Below are positions 52,822-61,153 of a DNA stretch of 64,000 bases, one piece after another (the first letter of the stretch is position 1; each line of letters opens with the position of its first letter). The notes beneath the pieces are model-generated. The model did not search any database and was not told the origin of the DNA. It saw only the letters and a program-made list of their open reading frames with translations. Made by a program: the position numbers and the translations under genes. The stretch comes from Bin87 sp965220265 (GTDB lineage: Bacteria > Chloroflexota > Dehalococcoidia > Lucifugimonadales > UBA3495): contig CBDCPM010000004.1 in assembly GCA_965220265.1 (NCBI GenBank), positions 620,001 to 684,000 of the forward strand, given 5' to 3'.

Positions 52822-53955
52822 ATGCCCGACTACTTCACAGAGATAGATGTCCTCCGCAACGGCGACTCCGCCGGCAACGGCATGACCTTGAGGTTGACGG
52901 ATGGATTCGGGCGAACCATTCACACGGTCGCCGTGCCGCAGGAAGGGCATTCGCACACCGGCCCGACCTGGTCGTACATCTTCGAGAACGACGGGCTGAC
53001 GCTCATCGATCCCGGGGCCGAAGCGTCGTTCGACCTGCTGCAGACGGGAATAGCGCTTGGCGGTCTCGAGGTACGGGACATCGATCGAGTGATCATCACC
53101 CACGGGCACGCTGACCATGACGGCGGAGTGGCGCGCGTCATCGAGCAGTCGGGAGCGGAGCTGTGGGCACACGACATTTACCAACCGCTGTTGCCCTTTG
53201 ATCCCCGGGACCTGCAGATGACGACCAATTCTCCGATCAAAGAGGCGATGTGGACAACAGCGCGCGCTAATGGGTTCACGACTTCGGACTCCGAAGAACG
53301 CCAACGATACATGGCGTCACGTAGTACCCACCATGTCGGGCACCCGATCACCCACGGCGAGCAACAGGGCATGCTGACCTACATGCACGCACCGGGGCAT
53401 TCGCCGGACGAGATCTGCGCGGTTATCGGCAACGGAACGGGCAGCGAAATCGTTTTCACCGGCGATCACGTGCTGCCTGAGATCAGCCCGCACCCCACGA
53501 TGAAGACCGATTACAGCGGCGAGGTGCGCCGCAACCTTCCAGTTCACTACCAGGACCCCGACGACTCCTACGGCCTCCTGACATATTTGCGTTCGCTGCA
53601 ACGGGTGGCCGACCTGGGCACCGAGGTGGCGATCCTGCCGGCCCACCGGCTCTACAACAACCACAAGTTCAACTTCCAAACGGCACAGCGGGCGGCGGAT
53701 CTGATCCGGTTCCACGCTCGGCGATTGGGCCGCATATTGGTAACGGCCGGGCCGGAGCCGCAACCGTTGGAGAACGTGACGCGGCGGACGTTCGAACGAC
53801 GTAAGCTGGAAGGCGGGAACTTCTTCGCGGCGTTGACGGAAGTGGTCGCCCACGTCGAACTCCTGGAGGACTCTGGTGACCTGGAGGTCACGGATGAGCT
53901 GCGGCTGCGACGCACGGGGCGGGAGAACTACCAAGATATGCTGCGGGCGCTGTAA
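52822..53955 (+). CDS. MBL-fold metallohydrolase
   Basis: 377 residues. The metallo-beta-lactamase motif THGHADHDGG (H94, H96, D98, H99) is followed by the third-motif His in HAPGHSPDEIC and the metal-bridging Asp in VFTGDHVLP. The C-terminal 120 residues form a helical winged-helix-like domain (ARRLGRIL...), as in the LACTB2/hydrolase subgroup. It hydrolyses thioesters, lactones or phosphodiesters. GAGGAGG lies 9 bp before the ATG. It is probably controlled by a repressor at the upstream palindrome. Confidence 0.87.
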   Translation: MPDYFTEIDVLRNGDSAGNGMTLRLTDGFGRTIHTVAVPQEGHSHTGPTWSYIFENDGLTLIDPGAEASFDLLQTGIALGGLEVRDIDRVIITHGHADHDGGVARVIEQSGAELWAHDIYQPLLPFDPRDLQMTTNSPIKEAMWTTARANGFTTSDSEERQRYMASRSTHHVGHPITHGEQQGMLTYMHAPGHSPDEICAVIGNGTGSEIVFTGDHVLPEISPHPTMKTDYSGEVRRNLPVHYQDPDDSYGLLTYLRSLQRVADLGTEVAILPAHRLYNNHKFNFQTAQRAADLIRFHARRLGRILVTAGPEPQPLENVTRRTFERRKLEGGNFFAALTEVVAHVELLEDSGDLEVTDELRLRRTGRENYQDMLRAL

Positions 53956-54000
53956 GCCACGTTACGGTAGCAATCCCGGCACGCAAGCGGAAACTGCGAT

Positions 54001-54705
54001 ATGTTAGGGCGTTCCCGAAACTCTGTTGAATTCCTATCAGATTGGCAAATCGGCGATGCCTTGTTACGCATCGTTACTCAGGCGCGTGAGCAGCTTACCT
54101 TGGTATCGCCATACAACAATCACTGGGGACATCTGGGGCGTGAGGTAACCATTTCTAGAAGCAGAGGCGTGAGCGTAACCATCTTCTACCGTGCTGACCA
54201 GCCGAATCCATTGGCGAGTTATAAGGATATAGCCGGCGTTCCGGTCCAGAACCTCCACGCTAAAATCTATGCCAACGAGCAGGCGACGTTAGTAACTTCA
54301 ATGAATCTATTGGAGACGTCGTTGACTCATGCTCGTGAGGTGGGTTTTCTGGTTCATGATGCCAAATTGCGCCACGAGGTGCATGCGTACATCAACTCGC
54401 TTGCAGACCGCACACCCATCAGTGACTCGTTCACGCTCAATCCTGTCGGTAGAAATGGGAACACAACATCCCAGCATACGGTGGAGACCGCGAATGACAT
54501 AGCCAAGGTCATCGACACTAACGGGTTCTGTATTGAATGCGGTGACCAAGCGACTTTTGACCTGAACAGGCCTTTATGCCGCTCATGTTACTTCCGTATA
54601 GGTATCAACGGTTCACCCCGCCTGTGTCACAACTGTGGACAAACTCATGGCACCCAAATTAACCGCCCCCTGTGCCCCGCCTGCGTCGACGCTCATTCTC
54701 AGTAG
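54001..54705 (+). CDS. Phospholipase D-like protein with two C-terminal zinc ribbons
   Basis: 234 residues. A single PLD-type motif HAKIYANEQATLVTSMN (H86, K88, N102; Asp replaced by Glu) implies activity as a dimer, as in nuclease-like PLD proteins. The C-terminus carries two near-repeated zinc ribbons, CIECG...CRSC and CHNCG...CPAC, each with NRPLC. Base composition is visibly richer in A/T than its neighbours, and no SD precedes the ATG, suggesting recent transfer. It is possibly a DNA- or RNA-acting nuclease; this is uncertain. Confidence 0.75.
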   Translation: MLGRSRNSVEFLSDWQIGDALLRIVTQAREQLTLVSPYNNHWGHLGREVTISRSRGVSVTIFYRADQPNPLASYKDIAGVPVQNLHAKIYANEQATLVTSMNLLETSLTHAREVGFLVHDAKLRHEVHAYINSLADRTPISDSFTLNPVGRNGNTTSQHTVETANDIAKVIDTNGFCIECGDQATFDLNRPLCRSCYFRIGINGSPRLCHNCGQTHGTQINRPLCPACVDAHSQ

Positions 54706-54741
54706 GCGTAGCGGAAGCATCCCCAAACGGAGGAAATGATC

Positions 54742-55524
54742 ATGTCTCTGGAAGGAAAGGTTGCGCTGGTCACCGGCGCCGGGCGCGGTATGGGTCGAGC
54801 CACGGCTCTGGCATTGGCCAACGATGGGGCCGACGTTGCCGTCACCGACATTCTCGCGGACGCGGTGGAGGAAACATCGACGGACGTAAGGGCCACGGGG
54901 CGCAACAGCGTTGCCATCGCGGCGGACATCGGTGACGGCGACGACATCGACCGGGTGATTGCCGACACCGTGAGCGCGCTGGGACGGGTGGACATCCTGG
55001 TCAACAATGCGGGAGTTACGCGCTACCTCGATATCATGGATATCACTGAGGCGGACTGGGACCGTATCCACCGGGTGAACGCACGCGGAGCGTTCTTCGT
55101 GATGCAGCGGATTGCCCGCCAGATGATCGAGCAGGGTGACGGCGGACGCATCGTAAACATCGCGTCCATCGCCGGGAAAGGATACCGCGGCACCTCCAAC
55201 GCGGCCTACGCCGCCAGCAAGGGCGCGGTCATATCGATGACGTTGATCGCGGCCCACCAACTGGCGCGCCACGACATCAACGTGAACGCCATCTGCCCGG
55301 GTTCAACCATTACGACGATGTCGACTTCCACCATGGAGCAGCGGGCGGCGGAGATGGGAATATCCGTGGACGAGTTGCAGGCCCAGCGGGCGTCGAACAT
55401 TCCCATCGGGCGGGCCAACGAGCCGGAAGACATCGCGGCGATGGCGGCGTTTCTGGCCAGCCCGGGCGCGAGGAACATCACCGGTCAGACCATCAACGTG
55501 GACGGCGGACTGGTGATGCACTAA
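54742..55524 (+). CDS. SDR family oxidoreductase
   Basis: 260 residues, classical SDR. It has TGAGRGMGRA, NNAGVTRYLDIMD, NIASIAGKGYRG (Ser) and YAASKGA (YxxxK). The C-terminal GPEDIA-like NEPEDIAAMAAFLASPGARNITGQTINVDGG is typical of FabG-like dehydrogenases. The ATG at 54742 is set 8 bp from GGAGG; the ATG at 54736 is too close. The substrate is unknown. Confidence 0.88.
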   Translation: MSLEGKVALVTGAGRGMGRATALALANDGADVAVTDILADAVEETSTDVRATGRNSVAIAADIGDGDDIDRVIADTVSALGRVDILVNNAGVTRYLDIMDITEADWDRIHRVNARGAFFVMQRIARQMIEQGDGGRIVNIASIAGKGYRGTSNAAYAASKGAVISMTLIAAHQLARHDINVNAICPGSTITTMSTSTMEQRAAEMGISVDELQAQRASNIPIGRANEPEDIAAMAAFLASPGARNITGQTINVDGGLVMH

Positions 55525-55595
55525 ACGAGCGGTTGGCTCGATCCCAGTTGCGCGAGTATCCAAACAGTTCAGCGCAATTTCGCCTGTGCCGATGG

Positions 55596-56369
55596 TCAGG
55601 TTGCGAGGATGGCTGGGCGGGTTTCGGAAGGAAGTTGGGCCTCCAGCTCGGCGGTTCGGCGAGTCATGACCTCGAGTTCATTGCTGAATTCGTGCAGGGT
55701 CGCGGCCAATTCATGGCGGGCACTGCGGACCTTGCGCAACTCTCTATAGACTGACCAGGCCGTCAAGGCGGGACCGACAACGAGGCCCACTATCGAGATG
55801 GCGCCCAGCGCGAAGCGCATCCCTGTGCCGGCCGCGATCGAGCCGGTGGCGCCGCCACCGGCAGCAGCGAATCTTGGCACGACACTGGCAACGCGAGGAC
55901 CAAAGGCCAGGAAGCGGGTGGTGATTGGACTCAGCAATCGCAGGACGTTACCAGAAGAAGTTTTCCATACGATTGAGGCAGCGAAGCTGGCGCCGTAGCG
56001 GCCCACAATGAACGCTGAGGACCCGCTGGGCGCCTGCTGCAGCAGCGGCTCCTTCTTTCGGAAAGGCAGGTGCACCGGGATCCGGAAACGGCGCTTCGCC
56101 GTGGGATCGGGTTCCGCTTGAGGCTGTAGAACCTCCGGCAGGGGCGGCTCGGGTAAGCCAAGCTGGCCGCATAGCTGGCGTTGACGCTGGTGCTGGAGCT
56201 GCATCGACTGGATATGCTCCTGTCGGGCCAGATCCAGTTCCCCGTACAATCGGGTCAGTTGGCGATGGGCGCGAACCTTGACGACGGCCTGTATAACGGC
56301 GCAAATGCCAGCCATCACTATGGCCGCCACAAGCGATGAGGTTAGCATCGTTACAACAATAATACTCAT
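55596..56369 (-). CDS. Membrane-associated coiled-coil protein, unknown
   Basis: 257 residues. An N-terminal transmembrane helix (TSSLVAAIVMAGICAVIQAVV) is followed by a heptad-rich helix (ELDLARQEHIQSMQLQHQRQRQ), a Pro-rich linker, a Gly/Ala-rich hydrophobic stretch with a second membrane segment (FALGAISIVGLVVGPALTAW), and a C-terminal coiled coil. No family is recognised. Flanking gaps show no other gene. Confidence 0.6.
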   Translation of the reverse strand: MSIIVVTMLTSSLVAAIVMAGICAVIQAVVKVRAHRQLTRLYGELDLARQEHIQSMQLQHQRQRQLCGQLGLPEPPLPEVLQPQAEPDPTAKRRFRIPVHLPFRKKEPLLQQAPSGSSAFIVGRYGASFAASIVWKTSSGNVLRLLSPITTRFLAFGPRVASVVPRFAAAGGGATGSIAAGTGMRFALGAISIVGLVVGPALTAWSVYRELRKVRSARHELAATLHEFSNELEVMTRRTAELEAQLPSETRPAILAT

Positions 56370-56571
56370 GACGAATTTTCTAGTTCGATTTCAGTAGCCC
56401 GGTGGAGATTCCATGCAGAAACGCCTTGTTGGACTTTGGGCGAAAGCCGGCAATTTATCGGTATGGACAGGGTGATTGATGGATTCTACGGACGGCGCTT
56501 GCGCCGCGGATGCGCTGGCGAAGGGTCCTCGTTGTGGGGATGAAGGGAGCTGAAGGCCCAACGCCCGGTAG

Positions 56572-57219
56572 TCAGAGACTGTAGCTGCCGATCACACGCC
56601 ACTGGAGGTCGGCGGCCCACCGCCCACCGGACCAGTCGTCTCCGGCAGCATTGGATTCGAAGCGCGTCAGGGTCAGGCGCCAGGCGCGGGTAATTTGAGA
56701 CACCTTGAGTTCGTCGGTAACGGAGCGCGCGAATTCGAGGGCGCTGTCAAAGACTGTGTCAGGCAGGTTCGCGTGGGACAGCAGCGGCATCTGGGGCGGA
56801 AAGTCGGGGCCGAATACGCGCCTGGGTCCATGCACGGCGGGGTTGCGTTCCAAAAGGTCGGCAACCATCGACTGAAGCCGGTACAGGGATTCGTTGACCA
56901 CTTCGGGGGAGAAGTCGAGCCAGATGTTCCCATCGTCGTCAGTGTTGCGCGTAGTGGTGATGCCCCGGTTGAACATGGGGAAACGTGGAGACACGCGGCG
57001 GTAGCGCTCGGCAAGCTGTTCCAAGTCTCCGGCCAGTTGGTTTTCGGCATTGGCGTCATCGGCGTCGGCGAGGGGGAAATAGTCGGACATGAACATGTGG
57101 AGCATGTGCATCTCGGCCGCCCAGCAGGCGAACTGGCCGCAGATCAGTTGCCGGGCGCGATAGGCGCGGGCGGTAAAATCCGGATCGGTGAGCAGACTGA
57201 CGCCGTAGCGAATGGACAT
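56572..57219 (-). CDS. Hypothetical protein, weakly 2H-phosphoesterase-like
   Basis: 215 residues of unknown family. The overall pattern (short N-terminal strand, QFACWAAEMHMLHMFMSDYF, long Glu/Ala helix, late AWRLTLTRF strand) recalls LigT-like 2H phosphoesterases, but neither H-x-S/T motif is present, so activity is doubtful. It lies 34 bp after the inositol monophosphatase gene on the same strand. Confidence 0.5.
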   Translation of the reverse strand: MSIRYGVSLLTDPDFTARAYRARQLICGQFACWAAEMHMLHMFMSDYFPLADADDANAENQLAGDLEQLAERYRRVSPRFPMFNRGITTTRNTDDDGNIWLDFSPEVVNESLYRLQSMVADLLERNPAVHGPRRVFGPDFPPQMPLLSHANLPDTVFDSALEFARSVTDELKVSQITRAWRLTLTRFESNAAGDDWSGGRWAADLQWRVIGSYSL

Positions 57220-57253
57220 GGCGGTGCTGGATTGTGCGGGTGCTGTCGGGCGC

Positions 57254-58201
57254 CTATTTCGATGAACCCAGGGCTTTCTTGATGCCCCGGTACATGCGGC
57301 GCAACGGACGGCGGCGAGTGTGCAGGTTGTGGGCGATCAACGGGGCGAGGATGGGATTGGCCGCGACCAGAGGGGCAACCCACTTGCGCAACTCGGCCAT
57401 GGTAGGAGATTGCTCGTCCCAGGTTGGCACCAGGGAATCGAGGGGATGCCATTGTTTACGGCCCGACAATCGGGTCATCACCGTGCCGCCGGCTTCTTGC
57501 ACGGCTACGGCGCCACCCAGCATGTCCCACATGCGGGGCGCGCCTATGACGGCGAACTGCATGACTCCCAGCGCGGTCATCGCAAGCTCGTATGCGATGC
57601 TGCCGGTGACGCGGAGCTGGCCCAGGGGCTGGCCCTTCAGCCCCTTGCCAACTCGGGTAGACGCGCCGAAGGAACCGGGTAGGCCGATGAGACGATCTCC
57701 CCGGGGCTTTTCGGCCTGGTATACCGAGACGGGCTCACCGTCGGCAAAGGCTCCGCCGCCGACATGGCAGTGAACAACAACGCCGGACGCATTGGCAGAA
57801 GGCCAGGGAATGTACACGGCTCCTGCCAGCGGACGGCCCCGGTACAACACACCGATTGAAGAAGCGTACACGGGCAGGCCGTTCATGAAGTTGGTGGTCC
57901 CGTCCAGGGGGTCCAGCACCCACAGGAAATCGGCGGCAGACCGCTCGCCATCCAGGCTGGCGTCGTCCTCCTCGCCCAATATGCCGTGGTCTGGGAACCG
58001 GCGAGAGATCTGGTCCACCAGATAGGCTTGGGTCTCCTTGTCGGCGGCGGTCACCGGATCCTGCTGGGCCTTGTCCTTGTACTCCACGCTGAGCGCGCGC
58101 CCGAAGTGGCTGGCCAGTAGATCTCCCGCTCCGCGGGCGAATTCCACCGCAGCGGCTTCGATCTCGACACCGGTTGATCCGACGATCTGATTCGCTACCA
58201 T
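57254..58201 (-). CDS. Inositol monophosphatase family protein
   Basis: Mg-dependent sugar phosphatase, 315 residues. Metal-site motifs: PVTAADKETQ, GILGEEDD, VLDPLDGTTNF and PRMWDMLGGAVAVQEAGG. It dephosphorylates inositol phosphate or a related compound (fructose-1,6-bisphosphate, PAP). The C-terminal 50 residues are longer and basic (RRRPLRRMYRGIKKAL), possibly binding membranes or nucleic acid. Confidence 0.9.
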   Translation of the reverse strand: MVANQIVGSTGVEIEAAAVEFARGAGDLLASHFGRALSVEYKDKAQQDPVTAADKETQAYLVDQISRRFPDHGILGEEDDASLDGERSAADFLWVLDPLDGTTNFMNGLPVYASSIGVLYRGRPLAGAVYIPWPSANASGVVVHCHVGGGAFADGEPVSVYQAEKPRGDRLIGLPGSFGASTRVGKGLKGQPLGQLRVTGSIAYELAMTALGVMQFAVIGAPRMWDMLGGAVAVQEAGGTVMTRLSGRKQWHPLDSLVPTWDEQSPTMAELRKWVAPLVAANPILAPLIAHNLHTRRRPLRRMYRGIKKALGSSK

Positions 58202-58344
58202 AACGAGGGCGATTGTACACTATCGCCGGGCGGTCACCGGGAGGTCGCGTCTGCAGCGTAGAGAGCGTAGAGGCGATGCACTCGTCGCCATGGAGAGTGG
58301 GCTCGGCTGTTATAATCCCGTGCAGCAATTGAGGAGGCCGGGCA

Positions 58345-59136
58345 ATGGATCTGCAACTGAACGGTAAGGTGGCGATAGTGGGCGGCGCCAGTCGGGGGCT
58401 GGGCCGCGCGTGCGTGGAGGTGCTGGCGGAAGAGGGAGTGCGGGTAGCGATGTGCGCACGGACTCCGTCCGCGTTGGAACAGGCGGCCGACGAGATACGT
58501 GCCGCCACTAGCGCAGACATTTTCACCTATGCTGGCGATCTGGACAACGAGGAGACGATCGGCGAGTTGGTGGCGCACACGGCCGCGCACTTCGGGCAGA
58601 TTGACATCATGGTCAACAACTCGGGAGGGCCTCCGCAAGCCTACGCTAAGGATTCCACCGAGGAGCTCTGGCAGATCTCGGCCAACCGATCTCTGTTCTT
58701 CTTCGCCCGTATGACGCGGGAGGCATTGCCGCACCTGCGCGCCCAGGGCGGCGGGCGGATCATCAACATCCTGGCCAGCACCGTCTACACTCCCATCCCC
58801 AACCTCGCCCTTTCGGCGGCGACGCGCATGGGCGTGGTCGGGTTCATGAAGAACCTCGCCGACGACCTGGGAGCGGAAAACATCCTCATCAACAACGTTT
58901 GCCCGGGCAGCATCATGTCGGAACGCATGATGGAGAACGTTGAGGACCGGGCACGGACGCAGGGCATTCCGCTGGAGGATGCGCTGTCGCAGCGGGCCGA
59001 GCAGACGGCTCTGAAGCGCATCGGCGAACCTCGGGAACTGGCCTACCTGGTCGCATTCCTAGCCTCATCCCGCTCCAGCTACATCACGGGCACGACCATG
59101 CTGGTTGATGGCGGGCTGGTGCGCTCGGTCATGTAA
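58345..59136 (+). CDS. SDR family protein lacking the canonical YxxxK
   Basis: 263 residues. The cofactor motif is GGASRGLGRA, and NNSGGPP replaces NNAG. At the catalytic position it reads LASTVYTPIPNLALSAATRMGVVGFMKNLA, with S-x3-R where YxxxK is expected. This matches a known divergent SDR branch in which the Tyr/Lys pair is absent, so chemistry may differ. A TATAAT at 58311-58316 and GAGGAGG at 58331-58337 precede the ATG. Confidence 0.85.
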   Translation: MDLQLNGKVAIVGGASRGLGRACVEVLAEEGVRVAMCARTPSALEQAADEIRAATSADIFTYAGDLDNEETIGELVAHTAAHFGQIDIMVNNSGGPPQAYAKDSTEELWQISANRSLFFFARMTREALPHLRAQGGGRIINILASTVYTPIPNLALSAATRMGVVGFMKNLADDLGAENILINNVCPGSIMSERMMENVEDRARTQGIPLEDALSQRAEQTALKRIGEPRELAYLVAFLASSRSSYITGTTMLVDGGLVRSVM

Positions 59137-59180
59137 CCCGTGGAACATCACGGCCTCAAAACCCGGGCGATGCGCCGTAT

Positions 59181-59546
59181 ATGACGTCTTTCTCGTCCCG
59201 ACAATTTACTCCGCCTCCGGAGCCGGCTACCCCCGAAGAGTACGTGGACCGGGGTAACCGGTACAGCCGTAACGGTGTGTACGAGCGAGCCATCGCGGAC
59301 TACACGGCAGCTATCGAACTGGACGCCACGTGTTCCGACGCGTGGTTCAACCGCGGCATTTCCTGGTACGAGGTCGGGGAGTACCAGCAGTCGATCAATG
59401 ACCTGACTGAAGCGATTCGGTTGGACCCTGACGACGATAACTACTACTCGCGGCGATCGCTGTCCTACCTGTTCAACGACCAGCCCGATCAAGCGCAGGC
59501 GGACATGGACGCGAGTGAAGAGATCCGGCTGCGCTCCTGGCAGTAG
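59181..59546 (+). CDS. Small TPR protein
   Basis: 121 residues with two clear tetratricopeptide units (YVDRGNRYSRNGVYERAIADYTAAIELD and AWFNRGISWYEVGEYQQSINDLTEAIRLDP) and a third partial one. It is a protein-protein interaction module in the cytosol. The partner is unknown. Confidence 0.85.
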   Translation: MTSFSSRQFTPPPEPATPEEYVDRGNRYSRNGVYERAIADYTAAIELDATCSDAWFNRGISWYEVGEYQQSINDLTEAIRLDPDDDNYYSRRSLSYLFNDQPDQAQADMDASEEIRLRSWQ

Positions 59547-59653
59547 AGCGAAGAAATGCGGCTATCCTCGGACGGCGGTTGACCGCTATCGAGTGAACGC
59601 GCGCTCCCCGCTATGGAGACCGCCGGAACACACGGAGAGCCAAATCGCCTGGA

Positions 59654-60970
59654 TTATTCGGTCAGCGTAATCCGCTGCCCACCGTCCGCGGCTTCGCGTC
59701 CCGGGCGCGTCGCGATCAGCATCAGCAGGGAGACCACCGCAAGGTTGATGCCGAAGGCCATGAAAGCTCCCTGGTAACTGCCCGCCCGATCCACCGCCAT
59801 CCCGGCGGCGATGGGACCCAGAGCTTGCCCGCCCACCTGCGCCGCCAATCCCCACGCGCGGATTGCCCCCAGGTGCAGTCGCCCGAAATAGTCGGCCCAG
59901 ACCAGGCGGGCGATGATGTGCAGTCCGCCCACTCCGAATCCCAAGATGAACGCTCCCAGTACGCCCACGGCAATGCTATTGGCGAATGCCGTGGTCATGG
60001 CTCCGCAGGACACCACCAACCCCGACGCCAGCATGACGAACCGGGCCGCCGTCCGTTGCGATGCCGCCGACCAGAAGATGCTCGCCGGTACCTGGGATAT
60101 GGCGAAGGTGCTGGCCGTCCACACGGCAACGGAGGGCGGCACCCCCTGGTCTACGAAGTGCGGAACCTGGTGCAGCGAGACGCCAGCCTGTACGATGAAG
60201 CTGGCGAATGCGAACAGCATCATGAGCCAGAAAGCGCGCGTCCTCATGGACTGACGGAGGGTAAAGTTGATTTCCTCCTGGACGCTCTGAGGCCGGCGCG
60301 CGGATGTCGTTTGCCGGCCAACTGAGGCGGTCCCGATTCCCCCATCGGGTTCCAGCCCCAAGTCCTCCGGCCGTCGTGCCATCAGCAGCATGGCAGGTAC
60401 CACGCCAACGGCGACGGTCCAGGCGCCGAGCGCATACCACGCCGTGTCCCAACCCCAGGCTCCGATGATCGCCTGTGACACCAATGGCATGATCGCCAGT
60501 CCTGATCCCTGCGAGACATGGTTGAGCGCCAACGCGAAGGGCCGACGGCGAATGAACCAGTTGCTGACCGCCACCGAAGTTCCCAGCTCCAGCGGGCTGG
60601 CAAACACCATTCGGCCCGGCACGTACACCAGGTAGAACAACCAGATATGGTTCACCGCCCCCAAGGCCACGGCGCATAACCCGGCGATCCCGGATGAGAT
60701 CCCGACCACCATGCCGGAGCCGTAGCGGTCCAACACCGGACCGACCAGGGGAGCGGCGACAACCGCCAGCACTCCGCCCATGCTGACCGCTCCAGCGACC
60801 TGGGTCCGGGTCCAGCCGAATTGCTCGGACATGGGCACCACAAATACGGTCAGAACTGCCACCGACATCAGTGGTCGGGATGAGTAGGACGCGATCCCGG
60901 ACAAAGCCAGGATGATCCAACCGTAGTAGAAGGGAGCGGCCCGCGCCGTGCGGGTCTGCAGCGAACGCAT
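59654..60970 (-). CDS. MFS transporter (monocarboxylate-type)
   Basis: 438 residues, 12 membrane helices. It opens with FYYGWIILALSGIASYSSRP, and the loop 2-3 motif is VGPVLDRYGSGMVV. FTLRQSMRTRAFWLMMLF after the central loop is the pattern seen in OxlT/MCT-like bacterial transporters. It is of the same broad type as the gene at 36255. It ends about 100 bp from the small TPR gene, convergently. Confidence 0.86.
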   Translation of the reverse strand: MRSLQTRTARAAPFYYGWIILALSGIASYSSRPLMSVAVLTVFVVPMSEQFGWTRTQVAGAVSMGGVLAVVAAPLVGPVLDRYGSGMVVGISSGIAGLCAVALGAVNHIWLFYLVYVPGRMVFASPLELGTSVAVSNWFIRRRPFALALNHVSQGSGLAIMPLVSQAIIGAWGWDTAWYALGAWTVAVGVVPAMLLMARRPEDLGLEPDGGIGTASVGRQTTSARRPQSVQEEINFTLRQSMRTRAFWLMMLFAFASFIVQAGVSLHQVPHFVDQGVPPSVAVWTASTFAISQVPASIFWSAASQRTAARFVMLASGLVVSCGAMTTAFANSIAVGVLGAFILGFGVGGLHIIARLVWADYFGRLHLGAIRAWGLAAQVGGQALGPIAAGMAVDRAGSYQGAFMAFGINLAVVSLLMLIATRPGREAADGGQRITLTE

Positions 60971-61141
60971 TAACGAGCTGGGGTACGGCCGTCCCAGCCG
61001 AACCGCTGGGATCTAAGGCGATAAAAAACAAAAACGAGGTTCACAAGCTCATGTGCGCCCAACGGCCGGTGTCGCTGAGCCCCGACCGGAATATCGCGGG
61101 ATTATAGCAGGAACCGAACCGGTCTCCATTTTAACCTACGC

Positions 61142-61147
61142 TATAAT
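61142..61147 (+). promoter_or_regulatory. -10 box for nadE, possibly leaderless
   Basis: A perfect TATAAT ends 6 bp before the nadE ATG, so transcription would begin at or next to the start codon. No SD is visible. The -35 region is weak. Confidence 0.4.
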
Positions 61148-61153
61148 ACGCCG

